Below the pieces are notes generated by a model. It saw only the letters and a list, made by a program, of their open reading frames with translations, had not been told where the DNA came from and made no database searches. DNA of 64,000 nucleotides from Acidilutibacter cellobiosedens. GTDB lineage: Bacteria > Bacillota > Clostridia > Tissierellales > Acidilutibacteraceae. This document shows, in pieces, positions 55,496 to 64,000 of the stretch. Made by a program: the position numbers and the translations under genes. The first letter of the stretch is position 1. The number at the start of each line of letters is the position of its first letter. The stretch is from assembly GCF_004103715.1 (NCBI RefSeq), contig NZ_CP035282.1, forward strand, positions 2,098,673-2,162,672, in the 5' to 3' direction.

Positions 55496-55569
55496 ATGCA
55501 AGAAACAGGACTATTGATTTAGCCCTGTTTCTCTTTCTTGTAATCTATTACAAGAATTATATGTTTTTT

Positions 55570-55970
55570 TTACACATGTATTTGAAAGTCAAATCTTTCC
55601 TTCTCAAGCTGTAATTTTTCTGTATCTCCTGCTATTTTAGCCTTAGCCTCAATAAGTCTTCTAAGTTGATTCATACAGGCATTAATCCATGATATCCTAT
55701 CTTCTGTATTGAACATATCAAAATATATTGATTGATACGCACCATGTTTAATGCTGTTTAAATTTCCTTCGGGAGGAGCTCCTCCTTTATTCCCAACTGC
55801 ATTCTTATTATTTAAGGATGCACCCTCATCTCTTTTTTCTTTAGACCATCCATATCTCTTTATCCAGAACTTCAATGTATTCATGGATATATTGTATTTA
55901 TCACATATATTTTATACTTCATTTCCTCAAGATAATCCTGCTTAGCTTTATCTCTTATGTTGTTATCCAC
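55570..55970 (-). pseudogene. Phage terminase small-subunit remnant
   Basis: GTG 55970, with AGGTGG upstream, starts VDNNIRDKAKQDYLEEMKYK. A one-base loss then shifts the frame to ICDKYNISMNTLKFWIKRYG, which continues to 55570 with GGAPPEGNLNSIKHGAY. The helix-turn-helix plus glycine-rich linker is characteristic of YqaS/phage terminase small subunits. There is no large subunit, so it is a leftover of a prophage. Confidence 0.75.
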
Positions 55971-56028
55971 ATCACCACCTACTTATTTAAGTTCGTTTTT
56001 GTGTATGAAAAAAGAGCCTTAGTTGGCT

Positions 56029-56418
56029 CTATCTGCTTAATTTATATAATGCATACTGATTTAATGATACTCCTTCTTGTTGTGCCTCAATACTTAGTCT
56101 CTTATGCAAGCTCTTAGGCACTCTAAGAACAAACTTACCACTATACCTTTCGTCTCCCATTGTCTCTGGAATAGGATCACCATGTTCTAATTTCACTTCT
56201 AACCAGCCTTTCATAGCTTCTCTTAAACTGTTGTATACATCTTCAAAGGTTTCACCTGTACTTTGGCAACCGTCCAGCTCCAACACTTGGCCATAATAAT
56301 AACTGCCGCTTTCATCCGTAATTGGCTGTATTAAATAATTGTATGGTAAATTCATGTAATAATTAATATCTTTTTTCATATCGAAAAGGTGGAAGTTGTT
56401 ATATTTTTGGAGAACCAA
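56029..56418 (-). CDS. hicB: HicB-type antitoxin (second pair)
   Basis: A 129-residue antitoxin in which YLIQPITDESGSYYYGQVLE, then DGCQSTGETFEDVYNSL, is the HicB domain and KFVLRVPKSLHKRLSIEAQQ a ribbon-helix-helix tail. The frame opens at TTG 56418, with AGGAGA upstream; a later ATG (MKKDINYY) 13 codons in is an alternative. It follows hicA by ten bases. Confidence 0.9.
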   Translation of the reverse strand: MVLQKYNNFHLFDMKKDINYYMNLPYNYLIQPITDESGSYYYGQVLELDGCQSTGETFEDVYNSLREAMKGWLEVKLEHGDPIPETMGDERYSGKFVLRVPKSLHKRLSIEAQQEGVSLNQYALYKLSR

Positions 56419-56428
56419 TGAAATTTTT

Positions 56429-56650
56429 CTATCTCCTTATTCTCCTAAGTACATCTTTTACATATACAGCTTTCAAAGGATTTTCTTCTTTTATCGTTAT
56501 AACGTCGCCTTTTTTATTTCTAAAATGCCTATGTGAACCCTCTTCCGTTACTAACTCATATCCATAAACATTTAACACTTTTGCTGTCTCATTAAATCTT
56601 ATTCCGTTTGGCTGTCTCTGCATTTTATTTATTATTTTTTCAACTCCCAC
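56429..56650 (-). CDS. hicA: HicA-type toxin (second pair)
   Basis: A 73-residue toxin with ETAKVLNVYGYELVTEEGSH and RHFRNKKGDVITIKEENP. The His of EEGSHRHF is the catalytic residue. Translation starts at GTG 56650 after AAGGAGG. The upstream DNA holds TATAATAC-type boxes in a palindromic AGTACTATATATAATACTA stretch that may be the operator. Confidence 0.9.
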   Translation of the reverse strand: MGVEKIINKMQRQPNGIRFNETAKVLNVYGYELVTEEGSHRHFRNKKGDVITIKEENPLKAVYVKDVLRRIRR

Positions 56651-56989
56651 CTTTTGTTCGCCTCCTTGTATATATAGTATTATATATAGTACTATTGTGC
56701 CAAGGATTTTTATATATTTTTTAAATTTTTTATATGGAAAAGAGCCTTGCGGCCCCTAAATTTAAAAATTATCAGAATATTTTGTTTGCTATAAAATAAA
56801 ATTACCCAATATTGCAAATGCCATTGCAGACATCTGACCAATATATTATCTTTGTAATTGATTAGATTGCAAGAAGAAAAGGAGATCTTTCATACCGAAG
56901 AAGAAGGATATTTGCCGTTGGAGCACTCTGATATCATTTCACCACATCAAAATCCGGCAAACAAAACGTCCCTTTGCCTACACCATTTT
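56651..56989. other. Intergenic region with hicAB promoter and a dispersed repeat
   Basis: No gene is supported. The hicAB promoter is at about 56660-56700. A CGTCCC-type repeat lies at 56954-56973, just before the stop of the serine hydrolase gene. Confidence 0.5.
56954..56973. repeat. CCGGCAAACAAAACGTCCCT repeat
   Basis: Exact 20-base match to the start of the repeat at 38049, next to the serine hydrolase stop codon, as the copy at 961 is next to the PTS gene stop. Confidence 0.7.
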
Positions 56990-58429
56990 TCATTTTTCAT
57001 TTCTCGATAGTACTCTCATAACTGTAACTATAACGCCAATTAAAAACACAACTATCAAAAATATCATAGCAGCAGGCCAAATACCAAAAACATCTTTCAT
57101 TGTAGAACTATTACCTTGTAGATTTGGAACAATAAGGAATAACCATCCAATAATGAAAACCGAAATTATTTGGGGCATTAGTCGAAGACAATACCTCCAA
57201 GTAGGATAGTGTCTATAACGATTGGACCACTTCTTACTTCGTATTATACCTTTAATCCCTAAGATTAAATATATTAATGTAATGAATCCAAGTGATAAAT
57301 CTATTATTTGAGGTCTAGAAGCTTTAATCTCAGGAATTTGACCTTCAGTCAATTGAATAATCCCGGAACTTATTTCATAAGCATGTTGTATAGTAGTCGT
57401 AAAACTGTTAAGCATCACAGCAACAGCATACCCGCTAGAAGGTACAATATCCTGCTGTGACTGGGCAGTAGTTAATGATCCACTATGAGAGATACGTGAT
57501 GGTTTGATATGTGGTGAGCTTAAGTACCAGCCAAATCCATATTTTTCACTGCCAGGCTGAGGAGAATAGGATTCTTCTAGTAGTGATTTAGACAGTAATT
57601 TTTCTCCATATCTATTTTCTCCCTCATTAGTATGCATTGAAAGCCATTTTCCTATATCAGATGCTGTAGTAATGATGCCTCCTGAACCACTAAACATTTG
57701 TTCAAGCTCTGACCAAGGAAAAGCACTACCATATGCTGTAACATATCCCTGCGTTAATCCTTGTACAGGATCAGTAGAGTTATCAGTAGATAGTGTATCA
57801 TTCATTCCTAATGGTGAAAATATCTTTTCATCAAGATAGTCAGGAAATTCCATGCCACTTATTACCTCTACCAAACGAGCAAGTATCCAATAATTTGCAT
57901 TACTATATGCGAATTCCTCACCAGGATTCCGTTGTAATTTCCAGTCATGCAAACTGCCAATTCTTTCTTTTAATGTATCAGCTTTAGGAACAATTACCGG
58001 ATTCGGAATTCCCGAGGTATGACTTAATAAATGTCTAATTGTAACTTCTTCTAATCTAGAATCATCCATTGTAAGTTCTGTCAAGTGCTTCACAATGGAA
58101 TCGTCCAGGTTGATTTTTCCTACGTCAACTAGCTGTAAAACTGAAAACGCAGTAAATGATTTAGAAACAGATGCTATTCTCATTAATGAATTTTCAGTTA
58201 ATGGTTTACCTTCAGAATCATGACCATATCCTTTTTCGTATACTAATTTTCCATCTTTTACAATTACAATGGATGCACCAGGCAGTCCGTTACGTTTCAA
58301 ATAATTTGTAACATACTCATCAATATCCCCTGTTTCTATTATAATTTCAGCATTAACTAATGAAGGGTAAAAAGTTAATGGAATTAAAAATACCATTACC
58401 ATAAAAATAATATATAACCTTATTCTCAT
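56990..58429 (-). CDS. Serine hydrolase of the beta-lactamase/PBP4* family, membrane-anchored
   Basis: A 479-residue exported protein. A signal peptide (about residues 1-28) is followed by a class-C beta-lactamase fold: Ser-x-x-Lys in RIASVSKSFTAF, Tyr-x-Asn in FAYSNANYWILA and the HTSGIPN loop. The final 100 residues contain three hydrophobic segments that anchor it in the membrane. Likely a carboxypeptidase, esterase or D-aminopeptidase; the substrate is not readable. Confidence 0.87.
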   Translation of the reverse strand: MRIRLYIIFMVMVFLIPLTFYPSLVNAEIIIETGDIDEYVTNYLKRNGLPGASIVIVKDGKLVYEKGYGHDSEGKPLTENSLMRIASVSKSFTAFSVLQLVDVGKINLDDSIVKHLTELTMDDSRLEEVTIRHLLSHTSGIPNPVIVPKADTLKERIGSLHDWKLQRNPGEEFAYSNANYWILARLVEVISGMEFPDYLDEKIFSPLGMNDTLSTDNSTDPVQGLTQGYVTAYGSAFPWSELEQMFSGSGGIITTASDIGKWLSMHTNEGENRYGEKLLSKSLLEESYSPQPGSEKYGFGWYLSSPHIKPSRISHSGSLTTAQSQQDIVPSSGYAVAVMLNSFTTTIQHAYEISSGIIQLTEGQIPEIKASRPQIIDLSLGFITLIYLILGIKGIIRSKKWSNRYRHYPTWRYCLRLMPQIISVFIIGWLFLIVPNLQGNSSTMKDVFGIWPAAMIFLIVVFLIGVIVTVMRVLSRNEK

Positions 58430-58469
58430 TTTATTTATCTCCTAACAGTTCTCTTATAAGTATGAAAAA

Positions 58470-59195
58470 AAATGGTCCTATGTCAAGATTTAGTACAAAT
58501 TAAAATGAGAAAAATATCCTCATTTTAACCAGCTAATAGTAAGCTGCCATTCTGTACTTTAGCATACAGTTTTTCAAAATCATCCGGTAACATATAGTCG
58601 CAATGACTGTGAATTCGTTTTGTATTATAAAAGGCTTCAATATATTCAATACAGGCGTTATCCCATGGGAAAGCTTTTTTTGAATAGCTTCTCTGCATTT
58701 TAGCAGTAGCTTTTATATATTCATTGGAAACATATTGACTTCCGCGGTCACTATGTAAGATAAGCGGTAAGTCAGTATTTCGTCTTGCTTTAGCTTTATT
58801 TATTGTATCTATTACACAGGGTACTTCCATCGTTTTTGAGAGCATCCATGCAATGATTTTCCTGGAATATAGATCCATAATGCTTATTAGATAGACGAAT
58901 CCTCTTGTTGCCCAGATATAAGTAATATCGCTGCACCATACTGCATTTGGACGGTCAGGGTTAAATTGTTCATCAAGGATATTATGAAGCTCCGTACTAA
59001 AATCGGAATCTTTGGTTGTTGCAGTCCATGGCTTTATCCACTAAGCTTTAATACCCATTTCCTTCATATATTTGCCTACGGTACGTTCAGAGATGGTTTC
59101 ACCTTCCCGTTGAAGCTTTTGGGTAATCTTTGGTGCACCATAATTCTGCTTTGAATCATCGTATATATCCTTGATTTTAACTTTAACAGCTTCTT
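58470..59195 (-). mobile_element. IS3-family (IS150-like) remnant, broken
   Basis: The minus strand encodes the second transposase frame: QNYGAPKITQKLQREGETIS, then ERTVGKYMKEMGIKA, a TAG in place of the usual Gln/Cys codon, WIKPWTATTKDSDFS, and AVWCSDITYIWATRGFVYLI. It continues with the 117-residue DLYSRKIIAWMLSKT frame and LILHSDRGSQYVS. An in-frame deletion joins PWDNACIE to YIEAFYNTKRIHSH, removing the third catalytic residue's surroundings. The 5' part and orfA are absent. It abuts the helicase fragment at about 59195. Confidence 0.85.
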
Positions 59196-60700
59196 TAAAG
59201 AATCATTCAATATAGTCCTAAGCTTTGCCATATCCGCCGGATTAATGTTATAGTCGTATCCTATATTCAGGATATGATTAATGTACTGCAGCAAATTTAA
59301 AGCCGGCACATTATGTGGATTTCTAAAAAAATCGTAATCAAAGCTAATTTGATTGTTTCCGGAAAAAAATATATTTAAAGATGAAACCACTTCTTCCAGG
59401 TCCATCTTAATATACCTCTTAACATTATCCATGGTTTTTTCCGGTGAAATCGCATAAGATACAATAACATACCCTTCCTTATCCTTGTAGGTCCTCCCCG
59501 CTCTGCCCGCTATATTCCAAAACTCCGAATTTGTAAGGTACCTGCCATTCTGCCCTATGAATTTTACCGTATCAAATATAACTGTGTTAATAGGAAAATT
59601 CATTCCCTGCGCCAATGTGGTTGTTGTAAACACAAGCTTTATATGATTTTCGCGAATCAATTCTTCAATTGTTTCTTTAACCAGGCCTGACAACCCCGAA
59701 TTATGATAACATGTTCCATATTTTACGCACTCCAGTAAAGCATCATTTTCATCCGTTTCCAGCTTAATGATCTCCAACGCTTTTTTTATTTCAGGCTTTG
59801 AGCTTATATCACGCAGTTTTCCGTTACCGACAAAATACCGTGTTACCTGTTCAGTTAAACTTTTAGTCGTCCCTGGCCCTGCACACAATATTAAAATATT
59901 ACCGTCCATTTCAATAAAATCATTAAGAATGACGCATAATTTCACCGCATTATCTATTTTATGTACACCTAATTCATCCCTTATGACCGTAGGATTACTT
60001 CTTAACATTATTTCTATATTTTCCGAGCCCAGTTGGTTCCTGGGGGATTTGTAAAATTGTAGAACGGAATTTGTTTTATTTTTGTTCAACAAATTGCAGC
60101 CTATATACTGCTTTGTAGGAACCCATTCTGCGGATACCACCGCAGAATTTCTTTTAGAATCAGCTAACCATTCTCCGATTTCATCAGCATTTGAGATGAA
60201 AGGGCTTAATAGCAAGAAATTTACCTCCTTCATTTTCCGCTATCCGCTCATAAGAATATTTCAGCAAATGCCCTATTAACTTTAATTCTATGTCCTCTGT
60301 TCCAAGCATGTAAAAAGCATTGTATGAATAGATATCAATCACACTATATATATCCTGATTTTCTTCCCTTGCAATACTTCCCGTAAACAAATATTCTTTT
60401 AATAAGCCGGTAAGATAAATTATATTCCCGAAGGCGCTTATCTTCATTCCGTTGGCAACACTCATTTCATTCTTTGCCAATTCTGCCTCCTGGGCCTCAT
60501 CCAATACTCCCTGCGCTTTATCTATATTAGAACTTAAATTAACTAATCCATCGTAATTTTTAATATTGCTTAACATTAGAACAATCATGTAATAAGTATT
60601 AAATTCCAATCTTTTCATAACATCCATATCAGAAATTATATCTTTAAAATTTATCAGCTTTTTATTATATTCTTCTATAACTAAATTTAATCAGGCCGTT
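59195..60700 (-). pseudogene. HamB-like helicase (Hachiman), deleted and interrupted
   Basis: Two pieces are present. The N-terminal one (about 60700-60190) has LVIEEYNKKLINFKDIISD then MKRLEFNTYYMIVLML. The second (60233 down to 59195) begins LLSPFISNADEIGEWLADSK and has FTTTTLAQGMNFPINTVIFD and NIAGRAGRTYKDKEGYVIV (motif VI). A deletion at about 60220 removed motifs I and II, so the protein cannot hydrolyse ATP. The 3' end is replaced by an IS3 remnant. The assignment rests on the helicase type plus the HamA-like neighbour. Confidence 0.7.
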
Positions 60701-61126
60701 GTCTATTCTGATCCCCGGCACATCAATACCGGATGTATGCTTGTCAATATCTACAGGTTCAATGTTCATTCTTTTATCCGCTTCTTCATAAAACCTGCAC
60801 CCGTAACTTTTTTCCAACAACAGCTGTGCCATCCACTCTGTTACTCTCTCCCTGCGCACATCAAATTGTGGAATTCTTGACTTCTTCGGAACAGTAATTT
60901 CCGCAACTCTTTTATTCAATTTCTCTATGAACGCAGGGTTCAAATTTTTAGAATAATAAAAATCCAAATTATAACTTTCCGTATTATGTACTTTGGAGGC
61001 TCTTATCTTTGATATAAGATAATCTTTTAATTCCTTAAAACTCTGGTCGTCATCAATATCATATTCAAATAATCTGACACTTATGCCGTTCGATTTTGTT
61101 GATAGCAGTTTCTTAATCGCTGTCAT
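60665..61126 (-). pseudogene. HamA-like DUF1837 protein (Hachiman), C-terminally truncated
   Basis: A 153-residue frame from ATG 61126, after GGGGGA. The stretch RRERVTEWMAQLLLEKSYGC then RFYEEADKRMNIEPVDIDKH and TSGIDVPGIRI is typical of DUF1837 (HamA), the effector nuclease of Hachiman. Family members are longer and contain a catalytic segment after this point; here the frame ends LIKFSYRRI and the next bases belong to the helicase gene, so a deletion fused the two. The system is not functional as it stands. Confidence 0.65.
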
Positions 61127-61734
61127 GTAAGTTTCCCCCTATATTGCTTTTTTAAACAATTGATAAAATACATAAATACAAGATTGTCCAAAAATAATAT
61201 ATTTTTAATTTACATCACTTACATATATTTTACCATATAAGCGAATTTATTTCAGAGATTTCGCATCAAATTTTCAATAAAAATATTCTCTTTACCCCAA
61301 GAAACCTTTATACTTAGTTTCCAGTTTTCTTTTTTTATTAAGTCTTTATAAATAATGAATTATTCCAATTATCTTTTATAGTTAATATTTCATCTCTTAT
61401 ATCTTCAATAATATCTATCTGGAGCATACCTTTTTTTCTGAATCCTCTTATGCCCCGGAAAAAGTATAATTGTATTAAATTAAATGCTATTGCATTAAAC
61501 TACAAATAAGTAAAAACGTAAAAAAGACGAATAAAATATTTAGTACTTTTAACTGAAACGTGAAAACCAGCAAACGGTTATGCTAAAAAGATGGCAAACA
61601 AAACGTCCCTGTGCCTGTGTAACGGATATCTCCACATCTCCCAGCTTTGCTCTTTCCATCTTTCCACCGCTCCCTTAATTTTGAATATAAAAAAACAACC
61701 TTTGTTAAGGCTGTTTTAAATTTTTTAAAACGTG
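61127..61734. other. AT-rich region upstream of hamA with a dispersed repeat
   Basis: No gene is supported. It holds the CGTCCC-type repeat at 61592-61620 (TGGCAAACAAAACGTCCCTG) and, just before it, an AAAAAAGACGAAT segment also seen at 41648. Confidence 0.55.
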
Positions 61735-61856
61735 TTTACTTTTAAGCTATTTATGGTATAATATTAATAAGGTAATCGGAATCGCAACAATGCGATTGCC
61801 ACCAGTGGTTAAATAATTTTAATCATCCTGTGACAGCAGGGTGATTTTATTTTTTG
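61735..61856 (+). ncRNA. Antitoxin antisense RNA of a type I module (putative)
   Basis: The promoter has TTTACT (61735-61740) and an extended -10 TGGTATAAT (61757-61762), spacer 16. The transcript would start near 61769 and end at a hairpin, AATCATCCTG with CAGGGTGATT, followed by a T-tract (61820-61857). It runs opposite to, and overlaps the 3' end and downstream leader of, the toxin mRNA. Confidence 0.65.
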
Positions 61857-61954
61857 CCTTTTTTGTTGTCTGTTAAGCCAACAATAAAGGAGATCAGCGA
61901 TATTACGAACATGCCAAACATAATCATTAAAGATATAGCTTGATATGTATCCAT
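61847..61954 (-). CDS. Holin-like type I toxin peptide
   Basis: ATG 61954 with AAAGGAGGTGGTG encodes 35 residues: MDTYQAISLMIMFGMFVIS, then LISFIVGLTDNKKGKK. One membrane helix with a short charged tail is typical of TxpA/BsrG-type toxins (putative holin-like toxin). A promoter, TTGTAC (62048-62053) and TAAAAT (62025-62030), 17 bases apart, lies upstream. The antisense RNA covers its 3' end. Toxicity is inferred. Confidence 0.8.
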   Translation of the reverse strand: MDTYQAISLMIMFGMFVISLISFIVGLTDNKKGKK

Positions 61955-61985
61955 ATCGCACCACCTCCTTTCTTTTACGAATAGA

Positions 61986-62053
61986 GGTGGCAATCACACC
62001 TGCTTTCCCGATTACCTTATCTTTATTTTACCAAATTATTCATACTTGTACAA
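61986..62053 (-). promoter_or_regulatory. Toxin promoter and inverted leader repeat
   Basis: TTGTAC/TAAAAT with a 17-base spacer drives the toxin mRNA. Its 5' leader carries AAGGTAATCGG to GATTGCCACC (62018 down to 61986), the same sequence as the start of the antisense RNA (61769-61803), in opposite orientation. Confidence 0.65.
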
Positions 62054-62393
62054 GCCAATATTTTTATTCCCTTCCATGAAATTTTTTATCTCATTTTCAA
62101 TTTTTTTTACTCCAAACTCATTAAAATGTTGTATACTATTATACATAGAAGATATCATCCTTTCTTAATTTATTGGTACTTCAACTTATATTTTAATAGG
62201 ATGATATCTTCTTTTCAACTATATATGGAAATATATTCTATTTCCCTACTGTAATTTTACACTAACCAATATAATTATGAAAATTCTTCATGTGGACTTT
62301 TAAATCAGAATATTATACAATGGCTGTAATACAAGAAGATGTGATTACAGGATTCTTCACTACCGAATACAGGATAAATTTAAGGGGGAAAAA
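62054..62393. other. Intergenic region with a 14-bp inverted repeat
   Basis: No gene. GAAGATATCATCCT (62148-62161) and AGGATGATATCTTC (62198-62211) are perfect inverted copies with 36 bases between. It might terminate transcripts or be a small mobile element. The deacetylase ribosome-binding site AGGGGG is at the right end. Confidence 0.6.
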
Positions 62394-63398
62394 GTGAATA
62401 AAAAATTTCTAATTATTATTTCATTGTCTGCCGTTCTGCTGCTTACCGGCTGCAGGGCGGGAATGAAAGGCGAACCTGGTGCGGGTGAAGCCGCTGCAAG
62501 CGAAAAGGCCGGCGAAGAAAATAATGAAAGACCCGGAGAAAAGCAGGAGAAGCAGGAAAGCCCGGAAGAATCCGACTGGCAGAGAACTCCCGAAAATTTC
62601 CGCAGGGATCTACAGTACATGTACGATAACAAGTACCGGATGATAAGCTTAAACGACTATGCCAAAGGGGAAATAGGCACAAAAGCCGGATATACCCCGA
62701 TTATTCTTACTTTTGACGACGGAAGGCAGAATAACTTCAATTTAATTGAATCCGAAGGAGGGCTTGTAATAGACCCTGACTGCGCGGTGAGAATACTGGA
62801 GGAATTTAAAAATAAATATCCGGATTTTAATGTGACCGCAAGCTTTTTTCTGAACTCAAACCCCTTTGGGCAGCCGGAATATATCGAAAAAAAACTGAAA
62901 TGGCTGGTTGAGAACGGCTACAATATAGGCAACCACACATACAGCCACAATAAAATGTCAGCATTGAACGGGGAAGAAATCCGGGCCGAAATAGGCTCGG
63001 TAAATAATATCATCAAGGCTTACCTGCCTGATTATGCCGTAGAAACATTAGCTCTCCCCAACGGAAGCAACCCCAGGGACGAATTTGTAAGCAGCATGCT
63101 TGAAGGCGAGTACAAGGGCAGCAAATATAAAATCACTGCGGTGCTGGATGTGGGCTGGAGGCCCGCCTATTCACCCTTTGACACTCTGACGGATTTCACG
63201 GACCTTTACAGGGTAACAGCAAGCGAAACAAATGTCGATAACTGCGGAATGTATGACTATTTCAAATCATTTGAAAATAATAAAAGAGAAAGGTTTATAA
63301 GCGACGGAAACCCGGATGTGGTTACAATCCCGAAAAGTCATGAGCAATATCTCAATAAGGATATGGCAAAGAATAAAACAGTAAATATTTATGAGTAA
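62394..63398 (+). CDS. Polysaccharide deacetylase lipoprotein (NodB fold)
   Basis: A 334-residue exported lipoprotein. The lipobox LLTGC puts Cys at about residue 20, then a charged Glu/Lys linker to about 65. The NodB domain follows: PIILTFDDGRQNN with the Asp pair, ASFFLNSNPFG and GYNIGNHTYSHNKMS with the zinc histidines. It probably removes acetyl groups from peptidoglycan or another surface polymer. Translation starts at GTG after AGGGGG. Confidence 0.88.
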   Translation: MNKKFLIIISLSAVLLLTGCRAGMKGEPGAGEAAASEKAGEENNERPGEKQEKQESPEESDWQRTPENFRRDLQYMYDNKYRMISLNDYAKGEIGTKAGYTPIILTFDDGRQNNFNLIESEGGLVIDPDCAVRILEEFKNKYPDFNVTASFFLNSNPFGQPEYIEKKLKWLVENGYNIGNHTYSHNKMSALNGEEIRAEIGSVNNIIKAYLPDYAVETLALPNGSNPRDEFVSSMLEGEYKGSKYKITAVLDVGWRPAYSPFDTLTDFTDLYRVTASETNVDNCGMYDYFKSFENNKRERFISDGNPDVVTIPKSHEQYLNKDMAKNKTVNIYE

Positions 63399-63426
63399 CT
63401 GATAAAATTCGCATTTTTAAGAGGAG

Positions 63427-64000
63427 ATGGACACCATAAGCGAAATAAAGAACCCAAGTATTATTTTAAAGGAAAAGATTGATAAAAGGGATTATGATGA
63501 AATTAAAAAGCTTGAAAAGCTATGCGCGGAAAGGGATAATGTGTCATTTAAGCTGGAACTTGAATATAAGCTTTGCAACAAGGAAGAATCCGGAAGATGG
63601 ACAGGAAGTATAAACGATCTTATGTTTTATGATGAGTCGGATTTAAAGGGATATATAGGCATAAGCGATTTCGGGGGCAATGCTTTGGAAGTTAACGGCA
63701 TGGTTCATCCGGATTACAGAAACATGGGAATTTTCAGTAAGTTATTTTCTCTTGCCGAGGATGAGTGGAGAAAAAGGAAACAGCCGGAGATGCTTTTGCT
63801 GAGTGACGGCAGCTCAGCTTCTGGAATTGGATTTATCAAAAAAGCGTGCGATGAATATGACCATTCAGAATATGACATGGTTTTAAACATGGGTGCAGAA
63901 CAAGGGTCAGGGCCGCGCTCCAATAAATTAAGAAGGGCGTCAGGGGGAGACTATGCGGAAATTGCACGGCAGGACAAAATTTATTTCGGCACCGGACAAG
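63427..64000 (+). CDS. GNAT family acetyltransferase (partial, cut by window)
   Basis: The frame opens at ATG 63427 and runs out of the window. YIGISDFGGNALEVNGMVHP and NMGIFSKLFSLAEDEWRKRK are the beta4-alpha3 acetyl-CoA-binding part of a GNAT fold. The usual RGIGKAL loop is changed to RNMGIFSKL. The start may be later, as the AGGAG site is directly beside this ATG. Followed only by the window end. Confidence 0.7.
   Translation, partial: MDTISEIKNPSIILKEKIDKRDYDEIKKLEKLCAERDNVSFKLELEYKLCNKEESGRWTGSINDLMFYDESDLKGYIGISDFGGNALEVNGMVHPDYRNMGIFSKLFSLAEDEWRKRKQPEMLLLSDGSSASGIGFIKKACDEYDHSEYDMVLNMGAEQGSGPRSNKLRRASGGDYAEIARQDKIYFGTGQ

Noticed and set aside
62360-62682. Minus-strand frames rich in Ser, Phe and Pro opposite the deacetylase
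   Set aside because: They are the antisense of the lipoprotein's Glu/Lys-rich linker.

Overview
The window reads as a chromosomal segment of a low-GC, Gram-positive anaerobe of the Clostridia/Tissierellia kind. It has AT-rich intergenic DNA, strong GGAGG ribosome-binding sites, frequent TTG/GTG starts, a YfcC carrier and a clostridial-type CRISPR repeat. The species cannot be named from the sequence. No rRNA or tRNA gene was recognised.

Layout. (1) 1-983: tail of an unidentified gene and an orphan five-repeat CRISPR array read on the minus strand. (2) 984-7112: an sgc-like sugar operon (PTS IIA, IIB, IIC, epimerase, SgcQ/BtpA protein, M42 peptidase) with its DeoR-family regulator; the two promoters carry nearly identical 31-bp operator-like elements. 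(3) 7215-13759: a creatininase-family amidohydrolase, a complete five-gene branched-chain-type ABC importer and a divergent Crp/Fnr regulator. The two minus-strand promoters are ungapped near-copies over about 80 bp and share a palindrome. (4) 13875-15168: a broken DJ-1/PfpI gene and small membrane proteins. (5) 15296-22821: a compact minus-strand gene set with a TM2/TerB-N/TerB-C protein, a BrxD-like ATPase, an Lhr/BrxHI-like helicase, an RQC-minor-1-like DNA-binding protein, two small unknown proteins and its own sigma factor. It is the best candidate for a little-described system. (6) 23079-26235: an XRE/ImmA-protease/PIN trio and mazEF. (7) 26236-34520: gene debris and a type I R-M locus (hsdM, hsdS, hsdR) with a DUF262/DUF1524 nuclease. 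Here hsdS is cut by a 396-bp segment lying inverted between 16-bp inverted repeats. (8) 34596-43284: peptide utilisation (M20 peptidase plus YfcC carrier), two RelE-type toxin-antitoxin pairs, a radical SAM protein, a small PD-(D/E)XK protein and murJ. (9) 43591-48992: a two-gene R-M-like system (GIY-YIG/helicase/methylase-like protein plus Eco57I-type methylase). (10) 49427-61126: a graveyard holding a type III CRISPR RAMP fragment, IS1182, IS110 and IS3 remnants, an AAA ATPase frameshifted in its P-loop, two hicAB pairs, a phage terminase small-subunit remnant and a decayed Hachiman (HamAB) locus. (11) 61735-62053: a type I toxin-antitoxin module. (12) 62394-end: a polysaccharide deacetylase lipoprotein and a GNAT protein cut by the window edge.

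How it fits together. The first 14 kb is ordinary, intact, regulated metabolism. From about 15 to 62 kb the window is a defence and mobile-element island: five putative defence loci, at least six toxin-antitoxin modules with self-operators at most of them, and many broken genes. By eye the two R-M regions (about 26.7-34.2 and 43.6-49 kb) are richer in G+C than their surroundings, which suggests separate acquisition. Several short repeats recur across the intergenic DNA of the island. All family names come from recognised motifs and gene context; no database search was run.
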